A DNA stretch of 64,000 nucleotides, from the NCBI RefSeq assembly GCF_030936135.1, contig NC_082594.1, positions 106,617,020-106,681,019 of the forward strand, read 5' to 3'. Below, piece after piece: positions 48,831 through 62,300 of the stretch. Every line of letters starts with the position of its first letter. Position 1 is the first letter of the stretch. The notes beneath the pieces were generated by a model. That model ran no database searches and was not told the origin of the DNA. It saw only the letters and a program-made list of their open reading frames with translations. A program made the translations under genes and the position numbers. The DNA comes from Gavia stellata (taxonomy: Eukaryota; Chordata; Aves; Gaviiformes; Gaviidae).

Positions 48831-49869
48831 AAATAGCTCAGGCAGACATCAAGACTGATGAGGAAGGGACACCTGCTGTGAACCTCTTACTCTGCCATGA
48901 GCCTCATACTCTGGTGAAGACCTCAAGGTGCTGACAGTTTGCTCACTCAGCCTTCTTGAGGAACGCTTAAACTGTCCATTTTGGAACTCAGATACTGGAA
49001 GGGTGAACATAACATCAGAGAAAAACAAGAGACAGTAAGAAATCACTATAGAACAATTTTATCTGTATTAAGGCTTTTCAACAATTCCATAATTTGGATT
49101 ATAGTAGTTTGTATCATTGTAAATAAACTAACAGTAACTACTCGCTTTATTTTTTAGACTCTTAAATTTGACTATTCTTAGCCCCACACATAAGGTTCAC
49201 TCCTTTTACCTGTAACAAGAATTGGAAGGTAATCCATCTGTCACGAGTTTCCACTCCTAACACTGTCTCTCCACACAGACACACACAACATTTCTATAAT
49301 ATTCCTTGACTCTAACCCATCCACACTTCCTCTTCTGGTAGACTTCTTTTTTGTGCTTCAGTTCAGTTAGGAGGTCTGTCTTCACTGACACTGTCCACCT
49401 GCTACCATTGTATTCTCCTGCACTTTGGAATGGATTATTATTATTTTCAAATGCTGTCTTTCATTACCAGACAGGTTTCCCTGTCCCTTTGCCCTGTACT
49501 GGTTCCTGCCTACCAGTTCCCTGAACAAGCTGAAGCCTACTCTGCTGAAATCCAGGGTCATTATTTTGCTCACTGTTCCCCTCAGACAAAAGACTGCCAT
49601 AAAGACTGCCCCAATTTGAAAATTAGGAAAATCAGACTTCCTGTCTTCAGTGGAGGGTTATGAGTGTTAATGGATGATCCACTCATTGAGCTACATATAT
49701 ATGCCTCATTACTGTCTAGTATATGAAGAAAGCCTGTTACATATTTCTAATGTTTCTTCTCCTATGTAAGATATGAACTTGTCATTGTGAATTAAGTTTT
49801 GAACAAGGGAAAGTTAGTACATACTAAAGGAATCATCATGCACTCTGGAAATGGGAGGCAGAATGCTAT
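48831..49869. other. Unassigned non-coding DNA
   Basis: No gene or clear element. Overlapping short frames at 49,382-49,663 have no domain. An ACACACAGAC-like tract is near 49,275-49,290. Confidence 0.5.
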
Positions 49870-50024
49870 GTCACTAGTTATTAGGAAAAATTTCTTCACT
49901 GAAAGGGTCATCAAGGATTAGAACAGGCTGCCCCGGGAAGTGGTTGAATCACCATCCCTGGAGGTATTTAAAAGACATGTAGTTGTGGTGCTTAGAGACA
50001 TGGTTTAGTGGTGGACTTGGCAGT
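49870..50024 (+). mobile_element. Internal CR1 fragment lacking the 3' end
   Basis: Translation of the + strand gives RKNFFTERVIKD, a stop, then [18 protein letters not shown], the CR1 ORF2 C-terminus also seen at 26.3 kb. A TAG replaces the conserved Trp codon. Similarity ends after GTGGACTTGGCAGT; the final 3' UTR and ATTCTATGAT repeat are missing. Since CR1 copies start from the 3' end, the loss must have come after insertion. Confidence 0.9.
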
Positions 50025-53000
50025 CCATTTTAAATCCTTTTGGATTTTGATGCATGTCACCGTATTGCAAGTTTTCTTGAAGCTTTGGTTTATCAGGTGG
50101 ATACATCTTTCTGCCAGTTTTCTGATCTATTTTAGGAGTAGTGAATATGGTTGTTTCTAGTGGCAGACATACAATTATATAAGACGTTATCCATAAGGTT
50201 CTAAACATACTCTGTGATCAATGTAAGAGTGCACACCCTCTTGCTGCAGTCCTGCGGAAAGATTACAGAGAGGTGAAGAAAAGCAATCACATTTACCTTC
50301 CAGAGAGTCTAAATTATTCTTTTAGTCCAAAGAGGCAGATCAGAGAGAAAGAAAAAGTGACAATAGGCAAGGTGTTAGTATTGTATATACTGTAGGAGTC
50401 CAGTAAGAATGAAATTATCGTAGGTTGTGTCTAGATCCTCATTCTGACCTCCATGCGTGGACTTTTACTTTGTGTAAACGACAGATGCAGGAGAGTATGA
50501 TGGCGTGACTTGAACTCATCCCAATGTACTGTTGAAATACCCTTCAGGCACATAGCCAGAATCAGAAACTCTTCATTTAGTAAAATTGATTTTGTCATAA
50601 TGTGATGAAGGTTCTTATGCTAAGACAGCTTCTTCCAAAAATGTAATGTCTCTGCAACCTTTGACTGAATGTTGTGACAACCACAGCTCTGAGGTGAATC
50701 TGCCAAAAACATCTTATACTGAGCCACCTTAAGAAGACTTAAGAGCTTTTAACTTCAAAGAAAACAAGTTTTATTAGCATATAGGCTATAATATTTAGCT
50801 ATTTATATAGAGAAAACTCATAAAGAAAGTTCAAAACTGGGTCAGTTCATTCTGACTAGGTCAGAAAAGAAATTAAAAAGAGGTTTATACAAGATTCTCA
50901 TCCTGCACATTGTGTCCTTGTGGAAAATTCCCAGTTTACAACCTTGGTTTCACTCAACTCAGTGTCTCTGAGAGTTCTTGCAAACCTTCTTCCATTTCCT
51001 CTGGTTCATGAGAAGCTTTTTTCTGCAGCCCCAGAGGCTTCGTTGTGGATCTCCTTCCCTGTTCATTTCAAAAATTTCTACAACCTTGGATGAGCTGTAG
51101 GCTCCCAGCTCCCTCCTGCAAATCTCCTTTATCTACTACATCCTTTGTTCTCTCCAAAATTATATTTTCTTTGAGCAGGATCAAATAATTCTGAAAGGCA
51201 GGAGAAATCTCCCTCTGTCCTGCAAGTTTCACCTAATCCTATCCGTCTGTTGGTAGAAAAACTGCCATGCAGACTGAGAAAACACAAATAAAACTGACTG
51301 ATTGCCACAAAGGCCTACACAATAGCCCTCTTTGAGTGAAAAAGGGAGAGGAGTGGAAAAAATTGCTACCAGAAGCAATATTAACATCTTTGTGACTAAC
51401 TACTTAGTATTCACAAGTGTACTCTGTCCCTGACTGCACACGTGGTAGGTAATGCCACTGTTGACCAGAAAAGATTTGGCAGAGTAGAGACTTGTGTAGT
51501 AGTAGATTTTAGTATAGATGTAGATAATAATAATTTGTTGAATTGTTTTTTCATATTTCTGCTGATTTAGTGGGAGATCAGTGGAGACCCACTGATGATG
51601 AAAGCAGGCAGGAAAATAGGCTTATTTTTCTGTATCTCAGCTGCTTCATTTTTAAATACTTGCAGGTGGGAAGAGCAGCATGGACACCTTTAAATATATA
51701 TAATATTTTTCATGTAATCCAACATTTTTCCTCTTTTTCATTTCCTACAGTAGTTTTCTTCTGTGTTCAGTAACATCTCAGGGACATTTGGCATCTCCTT
51801 TTTCTTTTTCTCTTTTGTTGTTCAAAAGTTGCATAAGGGAACTAAAGAGAAATCAATACACAGTTTTTCAACATTTCTTATGAAAAGAAAGAATGGGTTG
51901 TTGCAGAAAAGATGGGTGAATAAAAACAAAGTGAATTTGTAGTGGGAAATCAATTATCCATTCATTTCATAGTGGAGAGGCAATGTTATTCCTTTAAGTA
52001 CACCGTTTTAACAGTAAACACATTTTTAAAAATGAAATATTTGACACTTTATTAGGTTTTTTTTGTTGAGAGCTACTTTTATAGATATAATGGAAGTGTT
52101 ATTAAGAGTTTTACCATATTCATTGCTGCTGATGTTTTATATATAGTTATCACAGAGGTAATTATATTTATTACATTATAATTTAGAACTCCCATGTTAT
52201 CTATATGGAATGTTATCTATAGATATGCACTGTGAAACTGTGTCTTGTAAGAAGCAACTGCATATCTATAAAAAATGCAAATTAGCCATTAATCATTTTT
52301 TCATGTTACCTAACTTTAGAGTCAGGCAGTAGTGTTCTTTAAGGAAGAAAAATAAAGAAATCTGTAATGTACAACTGAGTACAGGAAACATTATGTACTG
52401 TTTTTATGTCAAGACTGTGCAACTTGAATTCACAGTGACAAATACTTTCTTACAGAAAAAGTCCTAGTGACTTCAGAGTGAGCAGTCATGTGAGTAAATG
52501 ACCATGAACATGAAAGAGGGTTACATAAGGTACACTTCTGTTATTATGTTGGTCGGCTTGAAAAAGGACAATCAGCTTTCACAATCTACTAGTTCCTTGA
52601 CAGAAATACGAAACTATTCAGATCCATCAGTATACAGAAGGGATAGTGTCTTAATCCATGTGTCATAAAAGTTGTAGGAAGCCTCTAGTAGTTTTAAGAA
52701 GGCAATGAGCCTCCTATGGATAAGTCATATAGTGAGTCTAAAACTGACATAATATCTGTAGGTATATAGACAAACTTCTTACATTTCAATGCCTAACAGT
52801 AGATGCAATACGGGTAACAGCATGGCACAAAGTAGAGAGACTAATTCATCATACAACTGGTCTGCAACATGTGATCAGTTCCATAGTTCGGTGTTTTCAT
52901 TATATTGTAATTCACAATGATAAAGGTGAAAAATAAATCCAGATTTTTGTACAAGGTAAATTTTGGTTTAAAGTGAGGGCAATCAATTGGTAGTCTTACA

Positions 53001-56000
53001 GGTGAGAGATGCCTACATAAACTTACTGGAAAATAAATTGGAGTAAACTGTATATTCCAGTAATGAGAAAAATATTTCCTTTGTCCATGTAATCATAAAT
53101 GAAAAAAATGTTGTGTATGAAACATACTATAGGACAGAATTAAAATAAAATAAACATTCTTCAGTTTGGGAGGTCTTTTATCAAAGTCACTAACTGTAAA
53201 GGTCACTAATAAAGTGACTGCAATACACTTTGTTTGACAGATTGAATCAGGATTGTTGTCAGATACAATGCAAGGTAACTATGCACTTTGGTTTCTTCTT
53301 TCTCTCCTGAGACACATTCAGGAAGGCTTATTTAATCTAGCGTACTTCTATATTTACACTCAGTCTATCAGTCATGATGTCCATGACTATGTTGTGCAAT
53401 ATATTTCATTCCTCCCTTGATCTGGTCTTTAGAATTGTACTTCTTTGTCTCTATAACGGCACCTGGAGACAGAGAGAGAAGGATATATTCTTATTCTTTT
53501 GAATTAAATTTCAAATACACATTCTGAAATAATAGTAAGGTCTAGAAACAGTGAAATTATAATGGCATAAGATTTCAAATCTAACAAGACAATTTACAGT
53601 ACATTTCTGTACTGTTCAGTAAATTTCTGGAGGGTGTTGAGCATCCTTAACATTCAATAAACTAACCAGAATATTTGAAGTGTTCTCACTATTCTTCAGG
53701 AAGTTATCATTGCAGTACCAAATTATTAGTGCTGTTAATAATGCACTAATTAATGTTTGCAAAGTGCTTTGGAATTCCAGATGAAGGTCGTTATGAGAAT
53801 GTAAGTGTTATAAGGAAGACAGTGTGTAAAATATTTTCCTAAAAAAAATAAAAATTCTAGCTGGATTTGTCCCAGTTTCATTCCTCAGAGTATTTTCCAA
53901 ATGTAATGAAAAGGAATCTTATGAGATTTGTTATAGCATTTTATCTTACTAATATTTTTTCCTTCTTGATTTTTGTTATTTATATCACTAGATTCTACCT
54001 TGTGTGGATTGCTATGAAAACACTAAAGAAATTTCAACTGAAAAGAAGAACTTCTAGCTAAATTGTGAGGAACAGTACCTGTCTAATGTCTTGTCCATGG
54101 TTTTAGAAAGAAAATATTCCTTCAGATGTTGCAGTGCAAGATAATCACCATCACATCCTAATCAGGGGCAAATCTCAGTCTGGAATGTAATTTTTAGAAA
54201 AATTATCATCAGGAGATATTTGAAACACATTTGTATAGGTCATATGTATGTCACAAAGGAAAAGGATAAAAGAAGAATTTAATGAAAATGAGGAAAATCA
54301 GCAATAGGTACACCTGGTTGTTTCCCACCTCATACCCTTAATGCTTAAACACTACTGTGTTTTAAATAAGGAACACTTTCTGCTTGACATGGTTTTTTTG
54401 AATTTCCTGTTTCTCTAAAGGTCATTCAAGAATAAAACTCTTCTCCTCCAAGCAAATTTCTAATTTATTAGTAAAATACTCAAATAATTCTGAAATTTTA
54501 TTGTCCCAGAAAGACAAATTTGAGAATAATGTTCTCTAAATATCTTCTGGAGTAGGTCTGTTGCCTGGAGAATGAGCTGTTACTCTTCTTCTGATCTAGA
54601 AAAGATAGAACTGTGTACATGTTTGTATGCAGTTTCTTTTTCCCTTCACATTAGAAACATAGGTCTTTACCAGTTTCTGTAGCAGTTCCAAATCACAATA
54701 AAAGGGATCAACTGAAACGGGAAATTATTTTTAACTTCCTTCTGTTACTAGTACCTCTCTTGCTCAAATTGCTAAATGAAAGAGAAATATAATATCATAT
54801 TTCTAATTATTAAACCTGCTCCTTTTATGATGATACACAAGTCTTTTTCTCCAGGTTCAGCAGTAAAACAGCCTGAGAAAGTTAACTTCAATATTTGTTA
54901 AGTAATCAAACATTTTAAAACATTGTATTAAAAATAACCTTTTCAAAGATCAATTAATTTTCATACTTTCACCCCAGTTCATAATGTAGTATTCTTTCAC
55001 TGAAGATATGTAGCATTGTTTTAATGCTAAGTACTTTTTACTTCCTTGCAGTAAAAGATCAGGCACATTATCTTACCCATCAACAATATTGTGGCTCTTT
55101 TCTTGATTTTAAGTAGAAAATACTCCACCCCCACCCCAAATAAATATAAATGACATGATTATAAGTGTGATCCTACCCAAGTTATTCTGGAGTTGCATTG
55201 AATTCTTACATGTAAATGTAATGTAAAAATATAGCAAATTATGATTTGCAATTGAGTTTATATGTGTGTTTATTTTATCACTATCATATCTCAAATGAAA
55301 GCAATGGCAATTTAACCAGGTAATAAAATAAATTGCTCTCTGTAAGTCCTAAAGAAACATAAATCACTTCTCAGAAGTGTATTTCAAATAATTTAACTGA
55401 TTTAATTAACCCCAGAGTAAACACACTAATTAGGTACTAGTGAAAGAAAAATTGGGACATGCTGGGATAATGAAAAGAGTGGCAAAGAGTGACTGAATTA
55501 TCTTTAATCTCATGTTTCAAGGGAATAATAATGAATAAATCTTGTATTTATAATTTTTAAAAAACACTTTAAAGTAGCTGTAACTCCCAATAGAAATACC
55601 CATCTGGGCAGTTATTTTTCCTCCTTTCCTCGCCAAAAGCCTCACAAAACCCAGACAAAACAGAAAATAATAATTGACCAGTAATAATACAGAAGTCATG
55701 CCAAGAAATATCTGTTCATGGAAAAGGCTTTGTTTTTGAAACATTGAAACATTTGAAACATTGCAAGCCTGTTGCATGACATTAATCAATACATTCTGGG
55801 AACTCCTGAGAATATAGACAAAATTACTGACTGTCTCACATGCACCCAGAACTGGTAAGCATGCACTCTTTAGCAATCAGTTAAAGATTTTATATCTGAA
55901 CTTGCAGAGAGTCAAGAAAAGAGAAGGTTTCAGGTCAGCACCACGCATATCAACATCATTATCATCCCTGTTCAACCCATCACCATAACTTAATTGTTCT

Positions 56001-58998
56001 TTCACCTTAACTAGACGATAAAACTTCAAAATTATTTTCCTGCCTTGTCTGAAACTTAAATACCTTGCAAAGACAACAGATGCTCTAGTTTTCATGGTGG
56101 TTGCACTCAAAGTGAATAGAATTCACAATGACTATTTATTCACAGGCAGTTCAACAAACTCTGTGTATGGACCCAAGATGTAGAAGAATTTCTTGTTGGA
56201 GAATAAACACTGTTGAACATTAACTGAGGGTATATTTGTATATTCAAGAGTGTATGACATCTATTGAGCTAGATCCTCATAAGAATAATGCATTTCCATT
56301 AAACATTCATTGAAGCAATGCTGATTTACTATGATCAGTTATCTTTAGCATTCTAGTTTCTTTGATCCTTTGTTCAAGAAAAATTACCTCATGACAATGT
56401 ATTTTTTCTGAATCTTTCAGTACAAAACTGAAATTATGGTAACAGGCAATTTGGGCAAAACATTCTTAGCACTCCCTGTGGTAATCCTCATTTCTGTTTA
56501 TTTTCTTCAAAGACTGATTTTTTTTTTTTGAAGCAAAAACTCTAGCTGACCTCTCTAACAAGAGATGCATTGCCTTCATGGAGGTGTCATTTCGTGTATA
56601 CATAAACAAAAATGTATTCTCTAAAGATCAACCTTAATTTCTAAAGATCAACCTTAACCTGAAAGAAAACCCAACAAGATTAATTTGCCTTCCATATGTT
56701 TTTTTCCTTCTGTAAAATTCAGCTTTCAAAGTGTAGAAGTAGTAGAGTTGTATGATTCATTTAATTTAATTCACTACCTTTTTGTGCTGAGGAAAAACAA
56801 AACCAAACAAACCAAACCCACACCAAAACAAAAATAACCAAGTAACTCTGGAGATGCAGAAGCAAATAGTTTTTAGGTTAATTTAAATTGGTAAAATTGT
56901 ATTTGAGGAAAAATACAAATGAAAGGAGAAAAAATGAGGAATGAAAATAAGGTGAAATAGCTTGTAATTTGAAGAAAATGCAGAAAGATGGTGCTTCAGT
57001 TCCTGCACTTCCCTCAAGCCATGTTGAAGGTAAAAGTTAACTACTGTAAGAAAATTACTGCAGAAACCAAATGGAAAACATTTTAATGTTTAGAGACTTA
57101 CTTTTTTTGTCAATTTTAACTTACATAGTGTGAAATATATTTAATCTCAAGGTTTCAGACAATGTTGAACTAACTAGGAACTGAGCAACAAAGCAATTTA
57201 GGAAAATGGCTTAGAAACCAATTTTTTAAGTGTATGCTAAGGTGATTTCTTGAAGGAAGAACTTTGTTAGGAACTTCAAAATGTTCAAACTGAAATTTAA
57301 AAACTGTCAGGTTTATCACCTTGTTTCATGAAAAGGCAGCTTTATTTCTAATTTTCAAGTAATCATGACAGTTGTTACTTTTAAAAGTAAGAGACAGAGA
57401 ACAGAAGACACTGTTTAGCTTAAAGGGTGATATTCATCCTGAACAGAGATGCGATATAGAGAATGTGAAAAACCTTAAGTTTTATATAACCACAAGTTCT
57501 TAAAAAACCTTGGTAGAGCTTGCTTCAGCAGGTGAAATTAATCTCTGAAAAAAATATATGTCATACTGCTTATATGACCAGATCTGTAGCTGAAATAGTC
57601 ATCCTGATACAGGTATTTAATTTGTCAAAACACATAAATGTGTAAGTGACCAAAAGATGAAGGACAGGAAATTGAAGTTCTTCACTGGATTTGCTTGTTG
57701 GATTTTGCTGCATATAGACTACAAACAGATCCAAATGTTGCAATGGTTTTGTTGTTCTCCATCTCAGCTTACATTTTACCTAGCCTGACTTTTTCCCCCG
57801 TAATAAAAAGAAAATGCAATACACAGCTACCTTGTACTTTTCATGTACGAAAAAAAAATAAATCTGTAGTTTGTTTAAGAAGCACCCATGCTTTAGGTAG
57901 GGCCGCTATATGTCATTGCAAGAAACAGCTATAGGAGAAAACAAGTTTCAAATAGACTGTAAATCTTCTTCCTTTACACTGATATGCTACTTAGTGCAAG
58001 GTTGTATAGCTGTCACAGGTTTTTTTTTACTGAAATACTTTTGGAAGCAAATGTGACCCAATGCAGGTCTCCAGAGCAAACTAAATCAAGAAGGATTGGT
58101 TTGTTTGAAAATCTGTTGAATTCAGAGTAAAAATATGCATTGTGGTAGTAGCAGAAGGATGTTTTGCAGGGAAGTGGAAAAATAAGAAAGCTAATTTTTT
58201 TCTTCGTTATTTGTTGATTTTATAAATTAACTAAATATCCAACTGAACTTATTATCAGAACATTTTGAGGCTCTCAGTCTTCTTAACTTTTAGACAAACA
58301 TTCAAACTGCCCTTCCATGTAATCTCTTACTGTATACAGAACTCAACTTCAACTCCTATTTCAATAACAAAACACTAGTATTCTCCCCCCCAAGACCCCT
58401 TAAGCCCCCATCTCCTGAGAAACCCTTGAAAAATGGTCAGGTTTGCAAGGACAAGCATTCAGAAGAGAGGAAACACCAGATCAGTTGCATTATTATAGAG
58501 ATCATGTTCACATAGTCTCTTACCCAAAACCTTTTTCAGAACATGAACTAGACTGTCATTGAATAGGTGAATTTATCACACTTTTTTACCTTGTCTTTTA
58601 ATATGTCTGCCTGCATATTGTTCCTGGATTTAGAAAGCTCTGTACAGAATAATGATCTGTTATTTCCAAATGGGTTTTCTTCTCAGGGCTTTATAAATTA
58701 ACATTAATATATACATATCCATAATAGGAAAAGTAGTATTGATTTTCTTGGACAAATGGAAAGCACAGATTAAGGTCAGAAAGTATCAATTTTTTGGAAT
58801 GACCATTTGAAAAGAGTATGGTTGGGTATTTCAAATAGCTCAGTGTTTTATAGAACATGTTCAGAATACAATAATATTGTGTTACTGATGTGCTCAGAAA
58901 ATCTGAAAATCAGACTCCATCCTGTATCAACCTGAGAACGAGGAAAGAAGAAATAGAGTCGATGCTTATGATTCTTTGTTTTATCTTGTGAAGGGTCA
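50025..58998. other. Unassigned AT-rich non-coding DNA
   Basis: No gene and no clear transposon. The part 50,900-51,250 is a little more GC-balanced. A 20-bp-period duplication is at 56,620-56,657. Short frames (54-55.9 kb, 57.7 kb) show no domain. A T-run is at 56,518-56,530. Confidence 0.55.
56620..56657. repeat. Short tandem duplication, 20-bp period
   Basis: TCTAAAGATCAACCTTAA occurs at 56,620-56,637 and again at 56,640-56,657. The copies are identical over 18 bases. Confidence 0.85.
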
Positions 58999-59045
58999 TG
59001 TGCTGGTTTTGGCTGGGATGGGGTTAACTTTCTTCATAGCAGCTA

Positions 59046-59089
59046 GTATGGGGCTGTGTTTTGGATTGTATGGGGCTGTGTTTTGGATT
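59046..59089. repeat. 22-bp tandem duplication inside the LTR
   Basis: The unit GTATGGGGCTGTGTTTTGG plus ATT appears twice in direct succession (59,046-59,067 and 59,068-59,089). The related LTR at 31.3 kb has one copy, so the duplication is specific to this insertion or its subfamily. Confidence 0.9.
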
Positions 59090-59279
59090 TGGGCTGGAAA
59101 CAATGTTGATAAAGCAGGAATGTTTTAGTTACTGCTGAGCAGGGCTCACACAGCACCAAGGCCTTTTCTGCTCCTCACCCCACCCCACCAGCGAGCAGGC
59201 TGGGGGTGCACGGGAAGTTGGGAGGGGACACAGCCGGGACAGCTGACCCCAACTGACCAAAGGGATATTCCATACCATA

Positions 59280-59302
59280 TGACATCATGCTCAGCATATA
59301 AA
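59280..59302 (+). promoter_or_regulatory. LTR promoter: CRE-like site and TATA box
   Basis: TGACATCA at 59,280-59,287 and TATAAA at 59,297-59,302 lie in the order and spacing seen in the other family member. Whether this truncated LTR is still active cannot be told. Confidence 0.55.
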
Positions 59303-59358
59303 GCTGGGGGAGGAAGAAGGAAGGTGGGGACATTCGGAGTAATGGCGTTTGTCTTCCC

Positions 59359-62300
59359 GTTTTTTTCCTTGTCACTCTGCATTTAAGTGAAGAAACTCTC
59401 TTTTCTGTGCTGACTGGTCCAGGGACTATTGAGAATCCAGAACAGATAGTTTCCTTGCTACATTTTCTAGGATTTAGCACCATGGATGCTCATGATTTGT
59501 AACACTAGCTTGGAAATGGCTTTAAATTCACTTTGGATTTTTCAGGATATATGGGAGAAGTTTATGACAGAAAAAAAAGGTAGATGGGATTAATATTTGC
59601 CACTGCTCTGAAGAACTACAGGTAACTTTTGTTAATTCTGTCAGTCTATGTCCAATGTCTACTTTCCCAAATACTTTCCTGCCTCAAAGGGGGCTGGATT
59701 TTTTAGCAGATGCATATTTTACTCTTTAGGATTAAGATGTGTTTCAAGAAAAATGTGGAAGTCTGGACCAGCAGAAATGCTATGAAATTTAACACATTGC
59801 TAAATGGGAGAAAGGGAGAGAGTGCAGTGCAGGAACACCCTTAAGTTTGTTCTATGTAAACAAGCAAGGAAGCAAAAGCATTTAAAGAATTGCTTTATTC
59901 TACCAGGATTTTATATTGGCTGGAAATGTCATGTTAGGAATTCTTTACCTTTGTCAAAGGAATTACCAACATAAATTTGCATGGATTTCACAAGACTGAT
60001 TTGTAATAACATTAGAAAATGGATAGTTCTTATTTTAATTGAAAGATCAGCACAAATGAATTTGCAGAACTCCTATATTAAGACATAACACCCAGTTAAA
60101 TAAAATTCATACCACTTACACATTTTTTCAAACCTTATTTAATCAGAACACATTACCAACGTCAGATAAATAAAGTCAAAAATGTTACGTTACTTTCTCT
60201 TAAGAGGAAATAAGGACCAGATTCAGTCTGTCTTTTTCACAATGTGTAATTTATAATTCCTCAAGTAAGTCTTCTGATTTTGGTAGGACTAGACACCACG
60301 TAAGTACTACATTTAAAAAGAGCAGAAAGAATCTTGCTGTAGCTAATTTATTTCATTCTTACCCAGGCCTTGCAAAATATTAAGAAAAATTGGCATCCAG
60401 TCTAGTTGATGATGAAAAAAGAGCTCATTTAATTCATTCTGAATTTATGAAATGCTATGCTCTATAAATATGTTGTATCATTAGGTTAGTGTCTGCTCCA
60501 GGATTCATGGTATTTTGAAGAGAAATGATTAAGGACGTTATTAGTAAATCTACAAAGAACAGGACACACAGCATTTAAACATTACCCTATCATCTGTGTA
60601 ACAAATGTTCAGCATCATTATGTTTCCACAATAGCAATTTGCTATTGCTCTGTGGGGTAAGCAATCAATACAGGCAGGCGATGCTTTTTATATCAATAGA
60701 AAGAGAGTACAGCTTAGTCTGTTCCAGTCTTTGCAAAATCAATAAGCATGTCTCTTTATATGGCAGACAATTAGTTTCAGCTGCAGATGAGAGTGACAAG
60801 GTATGGGCTATAATTAACACAGGAAAGCCTTACAAAATGTTCGTCCCTCTGTTTGTAAAATGTCATTCAACTTTTTACTGAATGTTAAATGTAAATATTG
60901 TTTATATCAGTCCCTAATGCACAAAGAGCTGCCTAGAATCTTAATTCTTTCACAACAAAATAATAGCCTCCAAAAATTACGTTGTCAGAGTTTTTAGCAG
61001 ACTACACAGTGTGCTTAATACTTATCTGATCTGTGTATAAAGAATAACTTTATTTTTAAAACACAGAATAAATAGATTTCAAGTAACACTCTGACCTCAG
61101 TAAGACAAAGTACAACCACTCTGCAGAGAGTGATTGGCATCAGAAACAGATAATTTCCTCCTTCACATTGGTGAGTTACACTTACCAGTGCACTGAAGCA
61201 ATAGAGCCCACCTATTCCTTTCCCCATTCTAGCTGTCCTCTGGTCAGTTCTAAGGAATCAAAAAGGGAAGTCAATAGATCCATGAAGATCTTATCAAAGC
61301 TGCTACCCATGAGTCATCACTCCCTGTAACCTTATAGAACAAACCCCAACATTTTCCTGAGTTTTCATTTAGAACTGTAATGCCAATAATGGTTAACCTG
61401 TAAAACACTAAAAATAAATAGAATTTAATTATCGTATGCAATGTAGTACTTTTCAGTCAGAAACATTCAGTTGTGGATTTGAAAAAACAGGCAGTTAAAT
61501 TCCTTTTTTTGTTGTTTGTTTGCTTTTTAGAATACTTAGGATTCAACACTTTTCTCAAGTTCTCGTATAAAGCAGTCATCCAGACCTTATATGTAGACAA
61601 GTAATGGTGAATTCAGTAAAATTTATAATCTCACCACTGTGTACAGCTGAGTTAATTAATGTTTGAGGTCTTTAAAACCTTTAAAAGGTGGTTGGTATAG
61701 AAATACAAAGTACTTTCTTGAAACAAAACTTCATTGTTAATAATTCTACTGCTATGTGAGGGGAAAAAAAAAGAAAGCCTATCCAAGGACTTGCTTATGA
61801 AACTTTACCGTAACATACATTTAAATCAGTATTTGCATTTTTTTTTATTTTAAATACCATATTTAATGCTTAAATTTAGTTTAATTACAAACATGAAGCA
61901 TGTTATAAGCAAGAATCTCAGAAGAGATGTTTTAAAAATCACTATTTTCAAAAAGAAAAGAGAATGGGCAGAAGTACAAATGAATTTCTGACTGCATGTA
62001 TCCATTTATGGATCTATTGTTTCTGATTTTCTAGAATAGTTTTGTCTTTCGCACTCCTGGTAACTATTGCACCTTGTCAATGAGTAGTTAAGCACTAACA
62101 TTTATGATAGTACAGTTTTCAACTAGCTCTATTTGAAGTTTTTGTGATGATTTTTCTAAATATACCATTTTAACTGCTTTTCTTTAAACTAGGTTTTATC
62201 TTATCTTTCTAAATTTTTGCTGACAATAAAGAAGTTATCAGTAACAGTCTTTATCTGTTTCTCTTTTTTATCTTTTTTGCTTCTAACATTTTCCTATTTC

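Larger units (their letters stand above)
58999..59358 (+). mobile_element. 3'-truncated LTR, same family as the 31.3-kb LTR
   Basis: It begins TGTGCTGGTTTTGGCTGGG and follows the reverse complement of the 31,331-31,946 LTR through GGGACACAGCCGGGACAG and CCATACCATATGACATCATG to the TATA region and GTCTTCCC. It stops at about 59,358, where a T-run starts, so the R/U5 half is missing. A 22-base unit is duplicated inside it (59,046-59,089). The CRE-like TGACATCA and TATAAA are kept. Orientation is opposite to the first copy. Confidence 0.9.

Noticed and set aside
59175..59483. 102-codon frame, - strand, similar to a frame at 31,667-31,954
   Set aside because: The shared peptide comes from the common LTR sequence read antisense, not from a gene family.
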